Assembly: GCA_963971405.1 (NCBI GenBank)
Contig: OZ020487.1
Coordinates: forward strand, 30,489,371-30,553,370
Origin: Psococerastis gibbosa
Lineage: Eukaryota; Arthropoda; Insecta; Psocodea; Psocidae
DNA: 64,000 nucleotides
Reading direction: 5' to 3'
Part shown: one piece after another, positions 22,783 to 31,994 of the stretch
Numbering within the stretch: the first letter of the stretch is position 1
How the letters are laid out: every line of letters starts with the position of its first letter
Notes under the pieces: model-generated
Databases searched by the model: none
The model's input: only the letters and a program-made list of their open reading frames with translations
Told to the model about the DNA's origin: nothing
Translations under genes and position numbers: made by a program

Positions 22783-24162
22783 ATGAGTCTGAGGTGTTGC
22801 GTAGAATTCTGTTCACAGAAATCGAAATGCGGTGTATCCATGCATATGTTTCCTCCTAATAAAGATCTCAAAGAGGTTTGGTCGCTGCTGGCAGGGAAAC
22901 CGATTAACTACGGTGAAAAATTCAAACGAGCCTCCATTTGTGGTAGACACTTCGCTGACTCTCAGTATCGTGATCTCCACTTTACGAAAAGGCTGATTCG
23001 TGGCTCGATTCCCCGAATTAACTTGCCTGTGAGGATTCTCATAGTCGGGTCAGATGAGTCTTCCCGTACCTATCCAAGTCCACCTGCTAGTTGCAGCCGT
23101 GAAGCAAATAATTCACCTGTTTTTCTTTCCCATGAATTCTTATGTACAACCCCAGAGCCTACTCGCACATCATGCCCCAATACCCTTCCCAATAGTTCTG
23201 TTTCTCCTGCTGGCCCAGTACAACTCGAACCGGATGCAGAAGATGATGGGGTGATTGCCCAGTATCAGCGCACAGCTATGGATTGTGAAGTTTCTTCTTA
23301 CGAAATGGAAAGGACGCCGAAGATAGTCTCCAATGGCGAAGAACAGCATTCATTCGCCTCTGTTGGCGAGAACTTCTCTGATCCTGATTCCGTATGTTAT
23401 ACGGATGTCCAAGGTGACGGAGTTCTCGTTCAGCATGAGAGCACACCTATGGGTTGGGAAGTAACTTCACATGAAATGGAAAGGACGCCAATGACAGTCT
23501 CCAATGCCGAAGAACAGAATTCGTTTGCCTCTGCTGGCGAGAACTTTTCCGTACATTATACGGATGACCATGGAGACGGAGTTATCGCACAGCAAGCTAG
23601 ATTCATGGATACCAATCAATGCAAGACATCGAAACTGAAAGCCCAGCGTAAACTTTTCATCCCTAGTCCACCGAAGAGACGTCGCCTATTAGAAAACAAA
23701 AAGCTGAACCCATTACAGTTGGGATTGATGAAGAAAGACCTTACCCCACGACGGGCTAAGCTTGGAGAAATGGCTCGGGCTTTTCGAACTGGGTACATAC
23801 GTAAGTGCGCTGAGGCCGCTGGTTTGAAGGATAAATTGAAAGATCTGGAGGTACAAGTCAATGAAGCCCTTCAAGACAAGCTATCTCCTCTAGCATTCCA
23901 TATTGTCGAAGGAGAACTGCACAACAGAGGCAGACCAGGCAAGGGCAGAAGATGGAATAACAAGCAAAAAGCACTAGCTGTTGCTTTTTATAAATTAGCA
24001 CCGAGGGCCTACAATGCTATTGCGAAGATGATGTGCCTCCCTAGTAAATCCACGGTTTTGAGTTCCACCCACTCCCGAAATGTGGCCCCTTTCCCTGACA
24101 CCCTGCATATTTGTGGACCGTTACTGCTTTTTCCTTTGCTTGTGTGTTCAGGTCGAAACTAA
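22783..24162 (+). CDS. THAP-domain, P-element-like protein, 459 aa, probably incomplete at the C-terminus
   Basis: Residues 1-84 form a THAP DNA-binding zinc finger: the CCVEFC start, the ICGRHF pair about 45 residues on, an early tryptophan, and SIPRINLP as the closing proline motif. Residues 168-265 hold a 57-residue acidic unit repeated twice (MERTP then GENFS). A basic, helical stretch (PKRRRLLENKK onward) follows. Then KGRRWNNKQKALAVAFYKLAPRAYN appears, the start of the P-element/THAP9 transposase core. After the LPSKST motif (about 24054) the similarity stops, and the last ~35 residues look like read-through. The catalytic core is therefore missing or lies in unseen exons. The gene may be a decayed P-like transposon or a domesticated THAP gene; the upstream splice signals allow the latter. 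The start is the first ATG, just after a possible acceptor. Confidence 0.72.
   Translation: MSLRCCVEFCSQKSKCGVSMHMFPPNKDLKEVWSLLAGKPINYGEKFKRASICGRHFADSQYRDLHFTKRLIRGSIPRINLPVRILIVGSDESSRTYPSPPASCSREANNSPVFLSHEFLCTTPEPTRTSCPNTLPNSSVSPAGPVQLEPDAEDDGVIAQYQRTAMDCEVSSYEMERTPKIVSNGEEQHSFASVGENFSDPDSVCYTDVQGDGVLVQHESTPMGWEVTSHEMERTPMTVSNAEEQNSFASAGENFSVHYTDDHGDGVIAQQARFMDTNQCKTSKLKAQRKLFIPSPPKRRRLLENKKLNPLQLGLMKKDLTPRRAKLGEMARAFRTGYIRKCAEAAGLKDKLKDLEVQVNEALQDKLSPLAFHIVEGELHNRGRPGKGRRWNNKQKALAVAFYKLAPRAYNAIAKMMCLPSKSTVLSSTHSRNVAPFPDTLHICGPLLLFPLLVCSGRN
23242..23590 (+). repeat. Two-copy 171-bp tandem repeat inside the THAP gene
   Basis: ATGGAAAGGACGCC recurs 171 bp apart (23305 and 23476), together with GTCTCCAATG and GCGAGAACTT. 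The repeat keeps the frame and encodes the acidic 57-residue unit. Confidence 0.8.
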
Positions 24163-24665
24163 CAACATCCACGAAGATGCTGCAGCAGCAATCCTGTTCC
24201 GGGATGGGTGAGGAGTTTAGTGAGTATAACCTCACACTCCCCGTAGACCGTACATGGTCGTAGTCATCCGACGCCGTGCTCAAGCAGGGGGGCCAAGAAA
24301 CGGCTAGGTGTTTAAGAGGCGCGGGCGTCTGTTGGGACGTGGGGCCCTGTATTCTCCGGAAACAGTCCCCCCCCCCCCTATAATCAGATTCTCCTCATCC
24401 GCGGGAAAAAAAAAAAAAAAAAAACTACCAACTTTAGTGGTAGGCTATCATGTGTCAATGTGTTTATTTGGCGTTTGTGTTATTTTTAACAATGAATGAC
24501 GGCAAGTTTTACATAATAGTTAGTAAGGAAACTACTATGTTTATCAGCCATTTAAAGTAATAAGATAGGTCATTTAAGGTCTCTTTTGGCTTAACATGTT
24601 ATAAAATTAAAACACACTGACATGTTTAAAAAGATCATAATGAGCGCATTTCCATTCTGTTTCAG
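24163..24665. other. No gene assigned; poly-C and poly-A patches
   Basis: Just before it, TGTGTTCAG at 24144-24152 is a possible acceptor, and GGGTGAGG at about 24207 a possible donor; the short frame between them is not recognised. A poly-C (24367) and a run of about 20 A (24406) follow. The stretch ends in TTTCAG, three bases before the next start codon. Confidence 0.3.
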
Positions 24666-24668
24666 ACA

Positions 24669-25250
24669 ATGGCGAGGAAGTGTAAGCCTAGAATAATCGT
24701 TGTGGGGGACTCTATGGTCCGTGGGGTTAAATTGGACGGACGAGTCGCTGAAGTAGTGCCCTGGAGTGGCGCAAAGCTCAATCGATTGACAACCATGAAA
24801 ATTTGTCGGATGGTGGTAGAATCGAGTTTAAAGTATGTGATCGTTATTGTGCACTTTGGGACCAATAACATTGGAGCCCGGAACATCAATACCCGTCAAA
24901 CGCCCGAGGAGTTTGTGGCCGAAATGCGGAAATTGCTGGACCGGCTCCATGTTATTGAGCGCTGTTCCATTGTAGTGTCCTCGATTTTGCCAAGATTCGA
25001 CGAAGAATTGCGAGAGAAAATACGCACGAGTAATGTTTTACTTTGTCAACTCTGTAGGCGCTACGGAAACAATGTTCTATATTCTCGGACGTATATTCCC
25101 TTCATGATCTCGTCAAATGGAACCTATCAGATTAAGAAAGAGCTCTTTAATAATCGTGATAAGTTGCATTTGAATGATGATGGAAAGATTGTGTTTTCCG
25201 CTTTTCTTAGGAAAGCGGTAGGCTATGCGAAATTCATCCGTCCAACGTAA
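24669..25250 (+). CDS. SGNH/GDSL-like hydrolase, 193 aa
   Basis: A small single-domain protein of the SGNH hydrolase superfamily, whose members cleave esters of lipids or sugars. Block I is VVGDSMVRG (Ser15), block III is HFGTNN (about 64-67) and block V is DKLHLNDDG (Asp164, His167), so the catalytic residues are all visible. No signal peptide or membrane segment is seen. Length and motif spacing are normal for a minimal SGNH fold. TTTCAG lies just upstream of the ATG, so this may be the last exon of a longer gene. SGNH domains also occur in ORF1 of CR1-type LINEs and in other transposon proteins; its position between a P-like gene and a LINE remnant makes a mobile origin likely. Substrate unknown. 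Confidence 0.72.
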   Translation: MARKCKPRIIVVGDSMVRGVKLDGRVAEVVPWSGAKLNRLTTMKICRMVVESSLKYVIVIVHFGTNNIGARNINTRQTPEEFVAEMRKLLDRLHVIERCSIVVSSILPRFDEELREKIRTSNVLLCQLCRRYGNNVLYSRTYIPFMISSNGTYQIKKELFNNRDKLHLNDDGKIVFSAFLRKAVGYAKFIRPT

Positions 25251-25277
25251 TGCCCACGTTTCAGGCAGTCCCTCCAC

Positions 25278-25832
25278 CAGTGGCGTAGCCAGAATTTATT
25301 TCGGGTGGGGGTCTAGTTTTCGTGCAACATCAATGCATAAAGTTTGCCTGCTTCCGATAGGTTTTCGAATGGGGTGCATTGGCGTAAATAACCAAAATTT
25401 CTGGGGGGGGGGGGGCATTACGACCCCAAGACTCATCCCCCAGAGAAAAAAAAGATAAATGGGCCCAAATTAGTGAGGTTTTCACATATTATACCCTAGA
25501 GAACGGGGGGCCCGGGGGTCTCCCCCGGGAGAATTATTTTGAAAAAGAATAAGCTCGAAATAGTGGAATTTACACACTTTCAAAGCATTTATGTTTATAT
25601 TTTACATGTTGAGAATATTACAGGTAATAAGAGGGGCCCGGGGGCTATCTCAGTGAATGTTTTTTATAAGATAGGCCTGAAATAGTTTGTCAGCATAACA
25701 GTTTTGAACTTGCAGACCATAAATTTATCATTAAAACTGGAAAAAGGGGGACTCTCTCTGGAGAATTTTTTACCGAAATTTCTTAAAGAAGCGGTTTTGC
25801 TCATTTTTTGGGGGGGGGGGGCTACGCCACTG
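25278..25832. mobile_element. hAT-type MITE, 555 bp
   Basis: The ends CAGTGGCGTAGCC and GGCTACGCCACTG are perfect inverted repeats. The 8-bp flanks CCCTCCAC (25270-25277) and CCCTCCAT (25833-25840) differ at one base. The interior has two poly-G runs and the TTAGTGAGGTTTT unit that is tandem at 5110-5335. It lies 27 bp beyond the SGNH stop codon. Confidence 0.8.
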
Positions 25833-26003
25833 CCCTCCATCGTCATTGTCACTCCAGCTACCTCCTAGCGGCCAGGATTTGTACAGGAGCCTGTCGTTCC
25901 AGTTGTGACCGTAAAATCCGAAGTGCAGGAGTTGAAAATGGAATGAATCAACCGCTGTGCAGGAAGTAGGGTTGGAAGGTCGCTACACCTACTTCAGCCC
26001 TAG

Positions 26004-26318
26004 CCTGGTGACTCGGCGAACTTAAAGGGAATCCCTCGCGAGGTTGCCTCCTTCGCAGCTCGAGCCGCAAACCAATATCTCCACTGTTTCAACCTGGTGG
26101 ATTCAGCACTGTGTCGAGCCTGTGGAATGGATGAAGAAACTCTTGAGCATATTCTCCTGCAATGGTCCATTCCAAGCAGGGAGAAGGACTTACTCGTGAC
26201 GGCATTGGGAGGAGGAGGAATAGAAAAAATTCTGGGACGGAAGAATCTTTGGGCACTGGTGAATGAATCATCTGGCCATCGGCATCACCTGAAGCTGGAA
26301 CCCAGTAGTAAGAAGTAA
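26004..26318 (+). pseudogene. LINE ORF2 C-terminal remnant
   Basis: The frame contains PREVASFAARAANQYL and then CRACGMDEETLEHILLQW, a zinc-knuckle tail of LINE ORF2 whose last cysteine is replaced by tryptophan. Only about 105 codons remain and no RT is present. The sequence differs from the LINEs at 20919 and 30050. It may be related to the SGNH gene upstream only by proximity. Confidence 0.55.
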
Positions 26319-26413
26319 GAAAATGGCAGTCGTCGGTGCTGACAAGTTGAACTGCATAGTGCAAAGTAAGTATTTTCTAGCAATCTCAGATAGGGGTGAC
26401 GATAGTATATTAA

Positions 26414-26711
26414 GAGTGTACAGCCCGTAGGAAATTGGCAGCCCGAAATAATTAACGAATCATGTTATTTAACATTTGTCTCATTAAAGTTGTAAAAGAC
26501 TACTTCATGCATCCTATGATAAGATATAGTATTTCTAATATTTTAAATTGTAGCTTTTTCATCGACATGATAATATTTTGTAAAAAATAACCTTATTATA
26601 TGATGCATAAAGTAGACTTCTACAACTGAAATGAGCCAAATCTTTAATAACTTGCTTAGTTAATTAAATAAAAAGTTTTAAATTTCGGGCTGACAATTTC
26701 CTATGGGCTCT
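26414..26711. mobile_element. Foldback MITE of the GAGTGTACAGCCC family, copy 2
   Basis: The left end GAGTGTACAGCCC is preceded by TTAA (26410-26413), and the right side is followed by TTAA (26712-26715). The right terminus is shortened after GGGCTC. Arms include GACTACTTCATGCATCCTAT and its diverged complement. It is more degraded than the copy at 20528. Confidence 0.75.
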
Positions 26712-26715
26712 TTAA

Positions 26716-27789
26716 CTAATCTGCTATTTTTCCTTTCCTATGTGTAGACCTACGCTATTATAACGAAAGCATTGGCATTTCGAGTACCTATTCGACAGAT
26801 TTACATGCTGCTTTTACGGTTCCAGAAACAGGAAAAGTGACACTATCTATGTTGTTAGATTTGTGGAAATATCCTTGTGTAACGGACTGGTGCGAGTTTA
26901 CCCAAATATGCTTTCAATTTTATTAATTAGTGTAGGTAATGTCAAATTTCCATGGTCAGTAATTGTACCATGGCTGCCTACTCATGTTCCGATCAATTAG
27001 TAACCTATAATGGAAATTAATATATAAATGATCAATTACGGTACCTACAGTATATGAAGTGGCAAGGTATTAAGATGCACAGGTCTCTACACACCATGTG
27101 ATCGGAGAAAGGAGAAGCATCGTTACTTTTTCTTCTTCATATTTGTGCGGGTAGTTTGGCTTATCATATCATTTGAACTTTCAGGAGATGTCATGTCAGC
27201 GATTTATTAAGAGAATCTAGTTCGGGATGAACATGCATGCCGCCTTGATAAGGAGGAGAAAGATAGACGTGATGCTGGAAGAAGAAGACATTGTTCGCTA
27301 TGCAAAAGCCTGAAGGATTCGGTTTATTGGCGGTGAATGGCTCATCACCGAGCAAGGGAAGGCTCGCAACCGATGATGAGTATAGGTGGAACCTGCTCAA
27401 GATGTCAGTCTCGACTTTCCAGAAGAAGAGCAAGGACGAGAATGTATTCCTATTTCCACATAACAATCTATTTCGACGTGTTGATACATTACATTTCGGG
27501 CTATTCACGTTATCACAAATAATTTGTAGATAGATTTTGTATGGACTGAGTTCAATTTAGTAATAAAAAGAAATGTATATTTCTTAATAAGTATAATGTG
27601 TGTTGGTCATTGAGTATTTCTTAATTTTGTATTTAATATGTTAGGTACGGCTTAGTGTGGAACTATGAAAAAAAAAATAGTTTGTTTAAAATAAGGTGAA
27701 TACTAACAACGTTGTCAGAGTACATACCAGAGTAGTCATTAAAAATCAATTATATAATACAAAATAGGTCAATATAATATTAAATAGGA
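26716..27789. other. No gene assigned
   Basis: 27240-27535 is less AT-rich and open in more than one frame, after a CTTTCAG acceptor-like site at about 27183, but no family could be recognised. The rest is AT-rich. Confidence 0.3.
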
Positions 27790-28216
27790 AGGGAGCGCGA
27801 GCCGGGCCGGCCGGGGCCCCGGCCACACAAAATTTGAAAAAAGGAGCGAATGATTCTGACGCGGGAGGGCCAACATTACTATTATTTTTTTTTTGGCAGT
27901 TGGCAGTCTTTCCCTAACAAAATATTACCATTGAGTTAACGTTCTTATATATTATGTTGTTCTGTGGTTATACCCTTACACGAATATTCCACTATCATTT
28001 ATAAAATAGAGGCTCAGGATGCAAAATAGAATAGAGTAAGGCAATTCATCATTAATGCCACGGAACGTTCCAATATCCCGCCAAATTCGACAAGTTTATT
28101 AATTTGCTTTAGTTTGTTATTTTAATTTCTTTAATTTTTGCGATTTTGTATTTTGCGGCCTTTTGTGGGGGCCCTGGGGTTATGGCCCTACTGGCCCCAT
28201 AGCCAAACCCGGCACT
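27790..28216. repeat. Possible hAT-like MITE with GCCGGG-type ends
   Basis: GAGCCGGGCC at the left and AACCCGGCACTG at the right are roughly inverted, and the right end resembles hAT ends. No target duplication was found. A further lone hAT-like end (GGTTGCCGACCACTG) lies at about 28395. Confidence 0.3.
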
Positions 28217-28560
28217 GTCATGCTGCCACGATAAAAAAAAATACAAAGGAAAGCCCATTCGCAAGCTTAACATGATTATGTGGGTGTCCAGACCGTTGAT
28301 GATTTTTCTGGTACTATTCTAAATCTGTTGCCTTTTTAGTTTTAAAATGGCTTTGCCGAAGCACCCCAAGCACCAAATTTGGCTTGCGAACCACGGGTTG
28401 CCGACCACTGCAGTAGACTATACGAAGAGTTTATAATTTCTGGTGAAGTGATTTTTTTCATAGCCTAACTACAGTTCTTTTGGTCCAACTTCAGTTTAAC
28501 AAAAATTAAACAATAAACACACAGCTTTAAAGCTCTTCAAACCAATTTACTCAGTTAACC

Positions 28561-28725
28561 CAGGAACGGATCCGGCCCAGTTGGGGGGGGGGGGGGTCGT
28601 TGTGGGTCTAAATAGGAAAAACGTATGCATATGTAGGATCGATTAAATCAGAGCGTAATAAATAAACTTACAATAGATTCACTAAATTTGGGGGGGCAGC
28701 TACAACCCCCCTATATCCGTCCATG
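28561..28725. mobile_element. hAT-type MITE, 165 bp, perfect 8-bp target duplication
   Basis: It starts CAGGAACGGATCCGG and ends ATATCCGTCCATG. AGTTAACC is present on both sides (28553-28560 and 28726-28733). It shares the interior AATAGATT.ACTAA and GCAGCT..CCCCCC words with 1590-1750. Confidence 0.8.
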
Positions 28726-28869
28726 AGTTAACCAATAACTCTCTAGCAATTTGCTACCTACCGTACCGTAAATAGAAGGGAAGTCAACATTTTCTGTATA
28801 AAAACTAAAAATGCAAATACATTCAAGGAAAAAAAAACCCTGACTGGACATTTTTAACCCCATGAATAA

Positions 28870-29190
28870 GATAACACCAAAATATGACATAGTAAGCCTG
28901 CAGGTATGTTTTAGGTGCTAAATAGAGTAACAAAACTGAACATGTTCCTATCCCATGCAAGGTTTTGATTTTGAAAACATTTTTTTTGGAGTAAATTATG
29001 GATAAATGATCCATACTCCAATGCATTGCATACCATGCCCATTCTAGTCTGCAATTGTCTCATCAACTCCTTTAGAATATTGGAAAAACTACCGAAATTT
29101 AACCCTATTACCAATTACGTAGCCCGTGGACCTCATCTGTCTATTACGGCAACTATGCTAATAGATAAATAGGAAATCATTTACGGGTTC
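28870..29190 (+). repeat. Diverged fragment of the CAATTTATACG family
   Basis: GGTATGTTTTAGGTGCTAAA, GAGTAACAAAACTGAACATG and a TTTTTTTTGGAGTAAATTAT block follow the order of 44700-44800. Confidence 0.4.
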
Positions 29191-29199
29191 ACTCGTACC

Positions 29200-30048
29200 G
29201 ATTCTTCTAACCTTATAATAACAGTACAACTCGGTTATAGTATAAGACTCGGATAAGAAAGAAATTGGGGCTCCGGGTAACATAGAAGATTTCCTGGTCC
29301 TGCTGGAAGCTTCATAACTATCATATAATAGGGTGCCCCAGAAATCAAACTCGCTTATTTAGGAGCAGTACCTAGGTAATATCGATCCAAAACCCCTAAC
29401 CAACCCAACAAATATTATTGTAGATAGCAAACCCCTCACTTGCATATACGTACGAAGGAGATTCTTGAGATTTTAAAGGTAAAGTTGAACCAGAAATAAG
29501 TCAAGACGTGGAGAGAAAATCCCTTTCTCATTGTTGGATTCTCCAATAAATAATGGATATTTAAATTAAATAATAATAATAGAATGGGAAGGTGGCTTAT
29601 GTGGGTAGCCTACTTGCCAAGTGAGTGCTGGATGCAGGTCTTGTCTACTTCAGAAATGAATGGGAATCATGAGTTAACAATAGCAGCAATTCTCGGATGC
29701 GGATAGGTTCACATGCTGTGTGGTGGGGGCTGGGGTGCCAGGGATGAGTCTAACTTTGTTTGGAATATACATTATACGATAGTCTTTCACAAATCATAGG
29801 TCTTATCATTTCGCCCGCAACACCGCGCACACGCATTGATTTTAAGTATTATGCTATGGTAAAAACTTGTAGCGTGGTCCGACTATGTCTCTAACTACAA
29901 ACCGAGTTCTAATGTATGTTAATAATTACCACATTCACTTTTTAATACTCCGGCAGTAAAATTAAAAAGTAAAATAACTTTGTCAAGTAAAAAAATTATT
30001 ACTAATTTATAATAGCCCTACTTGAACTACTTCAACTTCTACATTAGC
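29200..30048. other. No gene seen
   Basis: AT-rich sequence without recognised frames, terminal repeats or RNA genes. Confidence 0.3.
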
Positions 30049-30049
30049 A

Positions 30050-30580
30050 ATATATTTTTTTTTTTTTATTTAAGGCGCGGGACTCTTTCGAGTATTTGCG
30101 CCGGTCGGTGTGTGTGTGTGCGTGTGCGGAAGTCATGGGTGTTTTAGAATGGTTTTGTCTACAGTCTACAGGTGGGGCATGACTCCGGTCTTGCTTAGAA
30201 AGCTTAATGTTGCCGTGACCGGCCCATGCTTGTCCCCTAATAAGTTTGGCAGGGTGTGTGGTTTCGGTAACGAAAATCTGCCCGCTACGTATATAGGGCA
30301 TTCGGTAATTATGTGTTCCACTGATTGTGGGACTCTGCACCTGCTGCATGTAGGGGGCTGGTCACCAGACATCAAATGTCGACGGGTAAGGCGGGTGTGC
30401 CCTATGCGCAATCTGGCAAGAGCAGTCTCTTCTGATCGATTTAGGCGATATGAGGTTTGCCAATCCCCAATAACTGGTTTGATGCTTCTTAACTTATTGT
30501 TAATGGTGTCTCGCCATGCAGCCTTTCTTATTAAACGTATACTTTTTACCCAAGTTAAAAAAAAATTATAGATTTTCATT
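30050..30580 (-). mobile_element. 5'-truncated Jockey/I-group LINE, about 530 bp
   Basis: On the minus strand the end of ORF2 is followed by a short 3' UTR with a CACACACA run and GAGTCCCGCGCCTTAAATA, then a poly-A of about 14. The 5' side stops in an A/T run near 30570. No target duplication was recognised. Confidence 0.75.
30166..30579 (-). pseudogene. LINE ORF2 C-terminus with zinc-knuckle tail
   Basis: The frame includes TALARLRIGHTRLTRRHLM and CSRCRVPQSVEHIITECPIY, a C-x2-C-x7-H-x4-C knuckle after the RLRIGHT motif. These are hallmarks of the end of ORF2 in Jockey/I-type elements. The last residues (ATLSFLSKTGVMPHL) are the usual terminal helix. The catalytic domains are missing because of 5' truncation. 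Confidence 0.85.
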
Positions 30581-30869
30581 TCTGGTCACCCACGAGCCAT
30601 CATTATGACATGAAGTTACCTAATTTTAGGGCATTAGGACCAACCCATTGAACCTTTTAAAAGTCGCAACGGAGCCTTACAGCATCCAGACCCGTAGCCT
30701 ACGCTCCAAGGGGTTAGTTTAAACACGCAATTATATATTTTCAGTAGCTGCAACAGTGGCGTAGCAAAGGGGGGGGGGGGGAGTCCGCTTTGTCTGGACA
30801 CCCCCCCCCATTTTAGTTACGAGCCCTCCTTAGCTGTCTTACGTGACAGCATTTTTCGCCCTGCTAACG

Positions 30870-31300
30870 CCTCGGTCATATCAATAACTTGACGATTTAT
30901 AAATTGCTCGCTTTCAGTTGTTATCAATTTTCAGAATATTTACATCCAATACATTAATTTAAGCACTTGGTATTATAGTTAACACTTGTCGTTTACGAGT
31001 CTGTCTGTAACTGTCTGCATTCATTTTTGCATCATGCATGAAGCATTACCTGGTTTAGTTTTGTTCTGTAGCTGGTGCATCAAAATTCACCCATATAGCC
31101 GATGTCAATAAAACTATATCTTATGGCGCCCGTATTTCTGCCTATTTTAAGGTGACGCCTTGGTCATCGCAATGACTTGACAATTTTGGCATTGCTCGTT
31201 TCCAATTGTATGCAACTTTAGCAAGTATCTTCATATTTTCAGAAGATTTACATACAAAACAATTAAACACAGTATTATCGTTAATAATGGTCTTCAAAAA
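30870..31300. repeat. Two diverged direct repeats of about 150 bp
   Basis: ACGCCTCGGTCATATCAATA..CTTGACGATTT (from 30872) and ACGCCTTGGTCATCGCAATG..CTTGACAATTT (from 31145) continue in parallel through TTTACATCCAATACATTAA / TTTACATACAAAACAATTAA. Confidence 0.5.
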
Positions 31301-31765
31301 GAGCTTCGCAGAGAAAATACTGGCACCGTACTGACTGCATTTTTTTTACACCGGGTTCGTCTATTTAAAACACAGCGGGGTCTGCATCTGTTGACTATAC
31401 CAGGCAATGATTTGCCATTAAATAAAAATTCTTGACTTCAATGCTTCTTAGACAATTCTATACCATCCCAGTGGTAGAAACAGTCTGGAAGTTCAGACAT
31501 TTTATAATTGTCTTGACCACAACTAAATGTAGCCTTCGTTGTAACGGTGCAGTTAAAATTAATGTGTCTTTTTCGTTTTTAGCCCTTGTATAACTTATTG
31601 GACTCCACCACCTTTTCTGTCTCCACTCATCACCGCAGCGCCTTCAGAGCATTCATTGGCTGGTTATTTTACCGCTATCCAAATTTCATTTGCCATTTGC
31701 TATATAGCTTATATGATTTGTTACATCATTAGGGATTTCTCAGTACACCAGAACACGGTTTAGCG

Positions 31766-31986
31766 CAGTGGTGTAACAAATTTTTGGGGGCCCTTACGCA
31801 AGACAGAGCAATGGGGCCCCCCTACAATATATTGAAATTACACAAGTCCTAAAATTTCATTTTCATTTCTCCATATTTTTTCTGAAAATCCCAAAACATT
31901 TTCGTTTTTTTCCTTTCTGCGGCGGCCCCCTTTGGCCGGGGACCCTTATGCCTTGCATAACTTGCTACCCTTCTGTTACGCCACTG
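31766..31986. mobile_element. hAT-type MITE, 221 bp
   Basis: The ends CAGTGGTGTAACA and GTTACGCCACTG are flanked by GTTTAGCG (31758-31765) and GTTTAGCC (31987-31994), an 8-bp target duplication with one difference. Confidence 0.75.
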
Positions 31987-31994
31987 GTTTAGCC

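Noticed and set aside
24153-24211. An extra exon of the THAP transposase
   Set aside because: The splice signals are acceptable, but the peptide does not continue the P-element core as expected after LPSKST, so it was not added to the model.
25250-25270. A 17-base intron after the SGNH frame (GTAATG to TTTCAG)
   Set aside because: It is far too short for a spliceosomal intron; the in-frame TAA is taken as the stop.
30110-30571. 153-codon plus-strand frame beginning with a CVCVCG run
   Set aside because: It is antisense to the LINE ORF2 tail and starts in the TG-repeat of the LINE 3' UTR.
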